64,000 nt of DNA, from positions 9,796,001 to 9,860,000 of the forward strand of contig OZ316891.1 of NCBI GenBank assembly GCA_973895155.1, given 5' to 3'. Source of the DNA: Marsupella aquatica (taxonomy: Eukaryota > Marchantiophyta). A model generated the notes under the pieces. The model saw only the letters and a list, made by a program, of their open reading frames with translations. It had not been told where the DNA came from and ran no database searches. Shown here in pieces: positions 24,298 through 34,446 of this stretch. Positions within the stretch are counted from its first letter, which is position 1. The number at the start of each line of letters is the position of its first letter. A program made the translations under genes and the position numbers.

Positions 24298-26009
24298 GTC
24301 GGTGTGTGTTTGAGCTGTATGTGAAGTCTTGCGTCTCAAGGCTTTTGACTAGCCCATAATTTCTCCATTTCTTTTATTGTAGTGCTGCAGACGTTAAGGT
24401 TATGATTATCAGGGTAGATTTAGAGACATATAGAGATCCACTGAAAGTGTTTGCAAGTAGGGAAAGATCTAGTGTAGTCCTTTGAATAGAGGAACGGTTT
24501 TCATGACCAGTTCTAACTAGGCACACCTGTTTCCACCTGTTCTGGAGTTTGTTCTCTGCTTGACGTGGACGGTTTTTTGCTACTCTGATTTCTTCCTTCC
24601 ATGTCTGGATGAACTGTCCTTGTTTGTTCTGGAGGTTTTTGAACCAAGCCTCATACTGAGACACATGAAATATAATGATACTCCTCATTAGGCTTCAGAG
24701 AACTGCTTTCGAAGACAGCGACCACTGTATTCTTCCTTCCACAGCGTGATTAGTATTGAACATCCCCAGAGCAGCAAATGAAAGTTTCTATGTCAAATCA
24801 TAGTGAATGAAGCAATCCAAATAGAGGAGGATGAAGCCCGCAGTATCTCCTCCTGGTCTTTTTACCTGTCCGTCCTTATATCTCGTGATTGGGCTTATGT
24901 TGTGGAAAGTTTCTATGTCAAATCATAGTGAATGAAGCAATCCAAATAGAGGAGGATGAAGCCCGCAGTATCTCCTCCTGGTCTTTTTACCTGTCCGTCC
25001 TTATATCTCGTGATTGGGCTTATGTTGTGGATTTGAAGACATCTAGATCACGGTCCTTCTATCTAACGTTGTGAACTCTCTCATATGTAATTCTTAGGAG
25101 GAGTATGCTGATCAGAACACTCTCGAAAGTAGACTTCAGACTGTGGCAAAGCGAATGTCAAGTGGAAATCAGCGCGCACCACAACATGGATCCCAAACGA
25201 TGTCGTCCTCGCTTGGGAACATGATGCCAACTCCTGGATCAACCATGATTCCTACTCCAGGAGGGAACATGGCGGTTTCCGGGGTTGTTAGTGGTATGAT
25301 GCCGACTCCTGGCAGTGCAGTTACTATGGTTCCTACACCTGGGGCAGTCAGCAATATGATTCCAACCCCAGGAGGCATGAGTAGCATGATGCCTACGCCA
25401 GGACATTCAAATTCTATGCTTCCTAGCATGAATAACATGATGTCATCATCCGGGAAGGTAAACAACATGATGGCTCCCTCTGGAAATGGAAGCATGATGA
25501 TGGGTCCTGGACCGAGCATGAATTCAATGTTTAGTGGTTCAGGTAATATGATTCCTACTCCTGGGGCAAGCGGGAATTCACTCGTTTCACAACAGGGAAT
25601 GGGGGGCATGAGGTTGACTCAGAATGGACATCTGGGTATGAGCATGGGGGTCCAACCTCAGGGAAGCCAGATGATTCCCACACCAGGTCTTACAACGGCC
25701 CAGAGTATTGGTATGAATCAAGCATCGTCTCCAGGACTTGCGATGCCAAATGTAACAGCTGCACCGCTTCAACAGCAGTCTCAGTCTTTTACGTCAGCGC
25801 CTAACGTGTACCGGAACTTGAACAACATGGTACAGCAACGAAAAATTGCCCTGAACCCAGCCAATGGTATGAGTAATGGCATGCAGATGATGGGAGGCAA
25901 TCAGCACCTTATGAATGGCAATGCTACTATGCATAACCAGACCAATTATTTGAATAACCAGCTCTCAAGTATGCAAGTGCAATCCCAGCAGCAGCAGCAG
26001 CAGCAACAA

Positions 26010-26058
<49 letters not shown>

Positions 26059-26898
26059 TACAGCGGGCAAATCACCAGCGACAACAACAGATGCGAATGC
26101 AGAGTACGTCACTTTCCTTGCGTTTTCACCTGGGATGTCGTTAAAGTTCCTTAGGAAATAATTTGATTGAGTAAAAGAAAGCATTTTGCGAATAATTTCA
26201 TGTCCGGGGATCGATACTGGCAGCAGTAGATAAATCAATCAACAAAGTAGGTCAGACATTTTTGATGATTGTAGCACAACATGTAACCGATGTAGTTACT
26301 TTCTTTCCCAGTGGGTAATGCGTTTGTTGTTTTGCTTTTGAGCTGAGGTATTCTTCTCTTTGTTGTACACAGCTTCAATGGCAAATCCGATGGTTTCAAT
26401 GAGTGAAAGCTATGCCATGAATGCAGCTGACCTGGCTGGATCAGGTACTTTATATCCTCCAGTTTCATCTGGAGGTTTGACTACCAACAGCCTAAGCATG
26501 AATGCCAATGGCTCACAACCGGCTAAAATGATTCCAGTCCCTGGTTTGCCATCCCCACTGCAAAATTCATCACACTTGCAGCCGGCAAGTCAACCTCAGC
26601 AACTGCAGCGGAGCAACTTCTCACAGAATTCCTCTATGGCTAGGAATCAGCTGCAGCAGCAGCAGCAACTGCAAATTCCAAAGAGCCAGGGCATGTACCA
26701 ATCAATGCCATCTCCGAATCTTTCATCACAGAAACTGTCTGGAAGCTTACCAATGGACCAGTCACAACAGCCGTCCCCCACGCATAAGATGCCTCTGCCA
26801 ATGGGTCGCCCAATGTTTGACACACTATCACCGTCGTCACAGTTGCCGCAGTTGCAGCGTCAACAACCTGTTTCAATGCAACAACAACAATTGAACAT

Positions 26899-26931
<33 letters not shown>

Positions 26932-29900
26932 GCGGCAAGGGACAATGCAGCAGCAAAGCACTTTGACTCACCAGCAGCAGGTGCGACAACAAATCTCTCA
27001 GGTGCAACAAAGCTATCTGACCAGCAAGAGCAACTTCAGCCTGCTTATTTTCACCGCAACCACTAGCTTCCAAATTACTGTCTCAGGTAGTAGTCATGTG
27101 TATAGCATGGAAGTAGATATATTCGTAGGCTAGCGTTAGTCTGAAGTACGCATGACCTCCTTTAGCTTTTTTCTTAAGAGAAATAAACGTAAGTTGCGAT
27201 GATGTGCAGCAGTCTACCTTTCAGCAATCACGACTACAGCAGCCAATTCAGCAGCGCTCTTTTGCAAATGCGCAGCAGCAGCATAGGCAGATGCCTCAGT
27301 TACCTCAAGTACAGCAGGATACTCAGCAGCAGCAGCAGCAGCAGCAGCAACAAGTGGTTCCAACACCTATGAGCGGTCAACAGCATCAGCAACAGGCACA
27401 GGCACAGCAACTAGCCTCTGCAAATGGGTCAGCAATGTTGATGCAGTCAGCTCCACAGTCAGGGAACACACTTAATGGAAGTTTGCCCGTGGGACAGCCT
27501 CCTAGTGGTGCTATTGACCCACAGCGCGCTCAGCAATATTCCAAGCAGCAGCGTTGGCTGTTGTTCCTGAGGCATGCAAGTAAATGCACAGCATCAGAGG
27601 GACAGTGCAACATTAGTCCTCATTGTCACATGGCCCGACAGCTTTGGACTCATCTTGGGTCATGTCGTGAGAGAGACTGCCAGTACACTCGTTGCAATGC
27701 GTCAAGAACTCTTCTTCATCACTATCGAATTTGCACTGATACCCGCTGTCCTGTTTGCGGGCCTGTGAAGCAGATGATAAATCAGAAAAGGCCTCAATCC
27801 TCTCAATCCTTGCTTGGCCAGAGTTCTCCTGCGAATGTGTCGTCACCACAATTTAGCATGGGCAATATGGGAAATCTAATGCCAGCTGGAACACTTCCTG
27901 CATTAGCATCAACAGCTTCTGGATCCTTGGATGTTGACCTACAACCACCTCCTCCCAAACGAGTCAAGGTGGAACCTGGGGGTTTAAGTGGTAACATTGT
28001 CTCCCAACCACCACAGCAACTAACAAGTTCCAAGGCTCAGCCCTCACCCCAAGTTGCAGGACAACAGCAAGCTCCAAATCGTCATCTGACTGCTCCGAAG
28101 GCAGAAACTCTAAGTCCAGTAAAGACTGAGGGTGCTGGAGCTGCCCCACTGAGTGTGCCAAAGACGGAAAATCAGAATCAGACTCAATCTACTGTAACAC
28201 AAAGGCAAACACAGGTGAAGGTGGAAGTAACAACCCAAGCTAAGGTTGAATTACACACAACATCAGCACCTTCCGTGAAGCCTGAGCCTGCCACTGGGGG
28301 CGTGGGTGCACATGCAGGAGGAAAGCAAGAAACTGCCAGCTCAGTACCTGCAAGCACAATCACAAATGCTTCAATTGCAAAATCTGGAAAGCCAAAGATT
28401 GTTGGTACATCCTTGACAGAGCTATTCACTCCTGAAATGATACGAGAACATATAACAGGACTTCGGCAGTGGGTTGGGCAGGTATAGGTCTACCTAATCG
28501 CGATTTTTCACACTAAATGAAGTTTTGCAAAATTGTAATCTTAATGATGGTTTTGTAATCTTGAAGGTTTTTAAGTTGGCTATTTTCTTAGATGCTGCTT
28601 TGAAGATTGGTATAATTGAGTTGTGTTGTTTTTGTGTCCAGAGCAAAGCCAAAGCAGAGAAGAATCAGGCCATGGAGCATCAAATGAGTGATAATGCTTG
28701 CCGTTTATGTGCTGTCGAGAAGCTCACTTTTGAGCCACCTCCAATATACTGTACTGCTTGTGGTGCTCGAATAAAGCGTAATGCTTTATACTACACTGTT
28801 GGTTCAGGAGAAACCAGACATTATTTTTGCATACCTTGCTACAATGACATACGCACGGAAACTGTAGAAATGGATGGCATGTCATACTTGAAGTCAAGAC
28901 TGGAGAAAAGGAAGAATGATGAAGAAACAGAGGAAGCGGTAGGTGGACTTACCACAGAATGTTAACTTTTGATTTATTAGTTGTCTGTCAGGATCTTGAT
29001 GCCTTGTGAGTTGTCTCTTGAGAGTTCATTGTGTAGTAGACCTCATGAGTCGTTGCTGGGATTTTGTTCTGTGCAGTGGGTGCAGTGCGACAAGTGTAAT
29101 CAGTGGAATCATCAGGTTTGTGCCCTATTTAATGGGCGCAGGAATGAAGGTGGAGAAGCAGAATATACTTGTCCACAGTGCTGCATGTCTGAAATTGAGA
29201 GAGGTGAACGAAAACCGTTACAATCATCTGCCGTGTTAGGGGCGAAGGATCTACCGAAAACATTCCTAAGTGATCACCTGGAGCAAAGATTGGCACGGAA
29301 GCTCAAACACGAAAGGACAGAACGGGCTAGGGCATTGGGCAAAAGTATTGATGAGGTGAGCATCGTACCACTGGTTAGTAGAAGGGTCTCTCCGGTATTT
29401 CTGAATGGGGGCGATAGCCAATGTTATTAAAAGTATGGTTGTCTATCTGATAGCTTGCACTGTCGTTCACCCTGCTGGGTGTCTGTAAGGCTGTCCCTAT
29501 CTTGCCGAGGTTCCTTGAGATGTTTGTCTTGTCAGTTTTCAGACTAGCGCAATGTTACATGCTGTTTACAATATTGGCTCTTTGGTATACAAGAAATAGC
29601 TCCCTTTCTTGGAAAATTTCATGCAGAGTAATCCAAAGTACTCATTTCAAACTCCGTTGGCCCAGAAGAGAGTACCCTTAACAAGGAATCGTTACTATCT
29701 CAGTACCTTTTATGCCTGCGGATTTTCTGTCATGAACAACAAAATATGTTACAGTACTGGTAATTGCTGTGTGAAGTTTCGGGTCCTGTTTCTTTCAGTA
29801 GTTTATGAATAGTTGACCATGTGTTTCTGAGGTAGAGACGAAGGTCGAATGGTTCCTCTTGAACAAGTGACTAATAGTTTGTGCCGTGGAAGTTCGAGGT

Positions 29901-32900
29901 TTGTCCATAATAAAGGATGATGCTCTCAAGGCTCTGGTTCTCAGAGATTGACACTTTATGCAAGCAATTACGCTTCCTGCTAGGCTGAAGCCTTGCGGAA
30001 TGGGCTAGTTTTGGGTGGCTTGGAATAAAAATAAACGAAGCCTGCGAAGTAAATTAAATGTTATCATGTCGCAAATCTATTAGGCAGAACGTGAAGTATG
30101 CAGCTGCTGAAGGGTGCACGTGTGAGGTGAACCTGGGAAGGTCCTGAACCGGTTGTGATTGGTTAATGACTAGTATGTATTGTTGTTTGTAAATGACTTT
30201 GATTATTTTGACGATATGTGCCTAATGGATTGATTGTCTTTGATGAATAGGTTCCTGGGGCTGACTCTCTTGTAGTAAGAGTTGTATCGTCAGTTGACAA
30301 GAAGCTCGAAGTGAAGCAGCGCTTTATGGAGATTTTTCAAGAAGAGGACTATCCAACCGAGTTTCCATACAAATCGAAGGTTCCAAAGTTCCAAAGCTTA
30401 TGCTACTAATGCCATAGATGTTTCTTTGGAGCCATATTTCATCTCTCAACGGGCGAGGGAAGGATTCAGCGTTTTCCAATATGTCAATTGGGCAAGCTCT
30501 AGTTCAGTGCAAAAGCATTTGTTGTTCCTAATCGTATCAGTGGTTCATGTCTCAGGTTGTATTACTATTTCAAAAGATTGAAGGAGTGGAGGTGTGTCTC
30601 TTTGGAATGTATGTCCAAGAGTTTGGGGTAGACTGCCAGCATCCAAACCAACGGCGTGTATACTTGTCATACCTGGATTCTGTGAAGTATTTCCGGCCCG
30701 ATGTTAAGACCGTTAGTGGGGAGGCCCTCCGGACATACGTGTATCATGAGATCCTGGTAAGTACTACACCATTCATTCTTTCTTCTTAAGGATTGAGCGG
30801 TACTTTCCACAGGGTCACAAGCGGGAATTGATTCACTTTCTTACTTGAGCTCCTGCCATCCATATCTAAACGGGAGGCTTCCTAATTGAGATTGTTAACT
30901 TGCTTTTTCTTTCTGCGTCGTGTCATTTATATACTGGATACCTCTCATCGTGTTTGAGACGGTGGTGTTTTCAGATTGCCTACCTGGATTATTGTAAAAG
31001 ACGAGGTTTTAGTAGCTGTTACATCTGGGCTTGCCCGCCTCTCAAAGGGGAAGATTACATTTTATATTGCCATCCAGAGATTCAGAAGACGCCAAAGTCT
31101 GACAAGCTTCGTGACTGGTATGTCTTGGTTACGTGATCGGCTCACAGCAACCATATTTGTTCATATCTGTGATGATCTTGGGCTACTAGACTAGACTTTA
31201 TTTTCCAGGGTTTTCGACTTCTGTGAATGATGGGTAGCGGTCAAGGACCAAATGTTCCCTCTTCAGGAACAAGACTTCGCTTTATCTGGGCTCAAACTTT
31301 GTGTCCAGTGGAAAGAGAATTTTAACTGGGGAAGTGTCTTGTATTGATACCCCAGGAAGAAAATGATCAGCAGTCTTTAATCAAAATCCGTTTTTGTCTT
31401 TCAGGTACTTGACAATGCTAAAAAAAGCTACCAGTGACGGTATTGTTGTAGAGGTGACCAATCTCTATGACTACTTTTTTGTCTCAACTGGTGAATGCAA
31501 GGCAAAGGTGACTGCTGCACGCTTGCCATATTTCGACGGAGATTATTGGCCTGGTGCTGCGGAGGACATGATAGTGCAATTGCAGCAAGAAGAGGAAGAG
31601 GGACGCAAATTGCAGAAAAAAGGGAAGAACAAGAAAACTGCAACTAAGCGCGCCTCGAAATCAGCGGCACAGGCAGAGCTTGCCAGCAATGCTTCAAAGG
31701 ACCTCCAACTTATGTACAAGGCAAGTACAATAGATTACAACTTCAACAGTGTGAAGAACGAGGGATATCTTCCTTTCGAATATGGGAGAGATAGATGACC
31801 AACCTGGTGGACTCTATGTGTGATAGGAAAGAAAAAATAGTTGCAATGCATCTGGTTCTCTTGCACTGAAGTTTGCTAGCTTAGACTTCTGTGTTTTTTC
31901 TCTGAACACTACCTAAGGTGTGAACATGAGTTTGTCTTTCTTTGATTCTGAGTATTGTGTTCAGCGTGTGTGCGAATTGAATTAAATCTAATCAAGAAGA
32001 GACCGCGTGTTGATAACCGAACCTTACCTGAATCAATTTAACTATGTTCTGCAGCTCGGAGAATCTATTTTACCAATGAAGGAGGACTTCATAATGGTGC
32101 ACATGCATTATGCCTGCACCCACTGCCGGTTGTTCATCACTTCAGGTTATCGTTGGAGTTGCAAGCATTGCAAGAACTTTCAACTTTGTGACAGGTGCAT
32201 AACTATAGATGACTTTCGTTTTCATTCCGTTTTGACTCCTGGACAGTGATTTACCACTTTGGGGCCAATAGGTGAGACTTGCTGTTTGAAGTTGTTCCTA
32301 GGAAATGGAGCATTGAATGGAGAGCTAATGTGGCACAGAGACAGAGCTCTGAATGTATGCCATTGGTTCAGTAGATCGCTTTAGTACAATTCTTTCGGTT
32401 TTAAACTGGGAATTGTTTTCAAACATGTATGTTATGGATTGGTGATGGTGTTCATGTATATTGTGTTCCCTGAGGATTGTTGTCTAGCAAAGCACTTAAG
32501 ATCATTTAAGGGCCACGTGGATTTTGATGTGTGAAATATCTGTTTTTGCAGTTGCCATGATGCAGAACAAAAGCGTGAGGAGAGAGATCGACATCCTATC
32601 AGCATTAAGGAGGCTCATGTACTTACACCCGTAAGTCCAGAAGTATCCTTGTATTTCCATCGTCTCTGCATTTGTTCACGTTCACTTTGCAATGGCAGAC
32701 CGTAGGAGACGAGGCTTTTCCAGTTCGTTTTTTGTGAACTTGAAAGACTGGGTTTGCATGTAGACCCCATGTAGAGGTATGATTGCTGAGCGCCCACGCT
32801 AACGTCCCGGATATTTCTTTCGCGCAGATCCAAGTGGAAGATATTCCTCAAGAAACGAAAGACAAAGATGAGTTTATGGAGAGTGAATTTTTTGACACTC

Positions 32901-34446
32901 GGCAGGCCTTTCTGAGCCTGTGTCAAGGAAATCACTATCAGTATGACACTTTGCGAAGAGCAAAACACTCATCTATGATGGTTCTTTACCATTTGCATAA
33001 CCCCACAGCCCCGGCCTTTGTGGTGACATGCAACATGTGCACTCGTGACATTGAGACAGGAGCAGGATGGCGATGTGAAACTTGCCCGGACTTTGATTTG
33101 TGTAATGGTTGCAAGGACCTTTCAAAGCACCCGCACAAGCTTACTCCACACCCATCTGCATCTGAGCGCAATGCACAGAACAAGGAAGCAAGACAACAAC
33201 GTGTCTTACAGGTTTATTTTCTCATTTATTTACTTTCTGCGATCTTTTATATGTTTCTCAGAATAAATGTTTGTGTTGTTATTTCGGGGTGGTTTCATGG
33301 AACTCATTTTATTCAGTCCCTGACAATCACACCATTTTACAATTCATTGTATGAGATGCTAAGTATATTACTTGTGAATAAAACTGAAAGGCTTAGCCTT
33401 GACACTTTGCCCTTTGCCATGTCCTGAAATCGATATGGAAGTAGTTGCTGTTTGTAGATTAGGTTGGTATGCACTCTGCCTGTGGCTGAATCTGAATTGA
33501 AAGATACTTTAAAGGGTATTCAAATTGTTTGATTGCTGTTAGAATCGGAAGGAAAGTAAAGAAACTGTAAAAAATGAATATGAAGAGATTCATCTTGAGA
33601 GTACGATTGAGAGCTGAGATCGGTTTCTGCTGCTTGTGCAACAGCTGCGTAAGATGCTCGATTTGCTAGTCCATGCCTCTCAGTGTGGAGAACCCCAATG
33701 TAATTATCCCAAGTGTCGGAGCGTAAAGGGACTATTCAGGCATGGGATGATGTGTAAAGTTCGAGCGTCAGGGGGTTGTGCTCTTTGTAAGAGGATGTGG
33801 TACCTCCTCCAGTTACATGCCCGTGCTTGTAAAAAATCGGAGTGCCGAGTGCCACGTTGCAAGTAAGAAACTGTACCTACCTATTTATATTGCTTTATTC
33901 CACCAGGTACATGTTTGGTTATCACCCGTTACTTGATTTAGCCTTCCTCTGGTTACTACTGGATGCACCTTAGTATGCTCTAGTTTGCCTAAGGTTGTTT
34001 GAGGTTTGCTTGCAGCTTGCTGAGAATGCAATTTGTGAAGCACTTTTTGTGATTGTATCATAGATGCTTAGTTTGATGGTTTGAGCCAGTTGTGCTTTTA
34101 ACTGTGTGTTCTTAGTCTTGATTTGAAAATGAAGGTGGATATTTCAATACCCAAATTCGGTTGTACGTATAGCATTTGCGAATTTATTTCTTGAAATTTG
34201 GTGTCATAAATGCCCTGGAAAGCGTAGTGTACTTAGAAAGTCTACTCTGAAGGTCGACTGGAAAGTAAGATACTCCGTGCATGATTTTCGTGTAGTTCTT
34301 AAATATGGTATACTTTTGTGGGAAAATGCAGGGATCTTAAGGAGCATGTGAGGCGGTCAAATCAACAGCAAGAGTCACGACGAAGGGCCGCAGTAATGGA
34401 GATGATGAGACAGCGTGCTGCAGAAGCAGCGGGGGTTTCAAGTTAG
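23523..34446 (+). CDS. HAC: CBP/p300-type histone acetyltransferase, HAC family
   Basis: A nuclear transcriptional coactivator that transfers acetyl groups from acetyl-CoA to histone lysines. I place 16 coding exons: 23523-23683, 24189-24297, 25098-26103, 26373-27001, 27210-28481, 28642-28938, 29077-29355, 30251-30379, 30556-30756, 30975-31117, 31405-31720, 32055-32194, 32552-32630, 32828-33211, 33645-33862 and 34332-34446. All joins keep frame, giving about 1825 residues; Arabidopsis HAC1 is of similar size (about 1700). Domain order is KIX-like N-terminus, Gln/Met-rich region, TAZ1, PHD-like fingers, KAT11 catalytic core, two ZZ fingers and TAZ2, the plant HAC order. The start is the first in-frame ATG, at [11 protein letters not shown]. 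The chief uncertainty is the exon 4 donor. Confidence 0.93.
24781..25030. repeat. perfect 125-bp tandem duplication in HAC intron 2
   Basis: Bases 24781-24905 and 24906-25030 appear identical, starting AAAGTTTCTATGTCAAATC and ending TTATGTTGTGG. Both copies lie wholly in intron 2, 68 bp before exon 3. Identity indicates a recent event or an assembly duplication. Confidence 0.93.
25098..27001 (+). CDS. HAC: HAC exons 3-4: MIPTPG repeats and Gln-rich region
   Basis: Exon 3 (25098-26103) encodes about eight copies of the short motif M-[IMV]-P-T-P-G, spread over the first 190 residues of the exon, then a long CAG/CAA tract. Exon 4 (26373-27001) carries one MIPVPG and several shorter Gln tracts. 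The region is low-complexity and probably disordered, as in other HAC proteins. Exon 3 ends CAGA|GTACGT and exon 4 begins after TACACAG. The exon 4 donor is taken as TCTCAG|GTGCAA because it preserves frame into exon 5. Confidence 0.8.
25987..26058 (+). repeat. CAG/CAA polyglutamine microsatellite
   Basis: A run of about 24 CAG or CAA codons in HAC exon 3. The mixture of both codons is typical of long Gln tracts. Opposite-strand frames here read as poly-Ala and are shadows. Confidence 0.95.
27210..28481 (+). CDS. HAC: HAC exon 5: TAZ1 zinc finger and Lys/Pro linker
   Basis: After a further Gln-rich stretch, TAZ1 occupies about residues 745-826 of the protein: [27 protein letters not shown], then [10 protein letters not shown] and CPVCGPV. 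The regularly spaced His and Cys residues are the HCCC zinc ligands. TAZ1 binds transcription-factor activation domains. The exon ends [20 protein letters not shown] followed by GQ, the conserved lead-in to the catalytic part. The donor is CAG|GTATAG. Confidence 0.93.
28642..29355 (+). CDS. HAC: HAC exons 6-7: cysteine-rich and PHD-like fingers
   Basis: Exon 6 (28642-28938) has [19 protein letters not shown] and [18 protein letters not shown]. Exon 7 (29077-29355) has [18 protein letters not shown] and YTCPQCC, a PHD finger with its Trp and Cys/His ligands. The PHD-like module sits directly before the KAT core in all plant HAC proteins and takes the place of the animal bromodomain-RING-PHD block. 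Both exons are multiples of three. Confidence 0.95.
30251..31720 (+). CDS. HAC: HAC exons 8-11: KAT11 catalytic core
   Basis: Exons 30251-30379, 30556-30756, 30975-31117 and 31405-31720 encode the acetyltransferase. Diagnostic stretches are [25 protein letters not shown] joined to [82 protein letters not shown] and [20 protein letters not shown], ending [12 protein letters not shown]. These match the CBP/p300 fold, including the acetyl-CoA-binding and substrate-loop region. I see no broken codon in the core, so the enzyme should be active. Confidence 0.95.
31721..32054 (+). other. HAC intron 11, GC-AG type
   Basis: The exon ends ATGTACAAG and is followed by GCAAGT instead of GTAAGT. The next exon begins CTCGGAGAATC after TTCTGCAG. 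The join gives [15 protein letters not shown], which agrees with the family (KLGE ... [10 protein letters not shown]). No nearby GT donor preserves frame and family text. GC-AG introns are a known minority class processed by the major spliceosome. Confidence 0.85.
32055..33211 (+). CDS. HAC: HAC exons 12-14: two ZZ-type zinc fingers
   Basis: Exons 12-13 (32055-32194, 32552-32630) join as [14 protein letters not shown] and form the first ZZ finger with [22 protein letters not shown] and HP. Exon 14 (32828-33211) holds [40 protein letters not shown] and the second ZZ finger: [26 protein letters not shown], then [12 protein letters not shown] fingers bind peptide partners such as histone tails. 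All phases agree. Confidence 0.94.
33645..34446 (+). CDS. HAC: HAC exons 15-16: TAZ2 zinc finger and C-terminus
   Basis: Exon 15 (33645-33862) and exon 16 (34332-34446) encode [52 protein letters not shown] and [20 protein letters not shown]. This is the TAZ2 domain with its repeated HCCC zinc sites, and it binds activation domains. The protein ends [13 protein letters not shown] at a TAG. Family members end in very similar text, so the terminus is well fixed. Confidence 0.95.

Noticed and set aside
25169-25609. Minus-strand frame of 146 residues
   Set aside because: Shadow of the MIPTPG-coding HAC exon 3; the plus strand has the family match.
25927-26945. Minus-strand frames with poly-Ala
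   Set aside because: Opposite strand of the CAG/CAA Gln tracts in HAC exons 3 and 4.
32007-32249. Separate 80-residue zinc-finger frame
   Set aside because: It is HAC exon 12 extended into flanking introns, not a separate gene.
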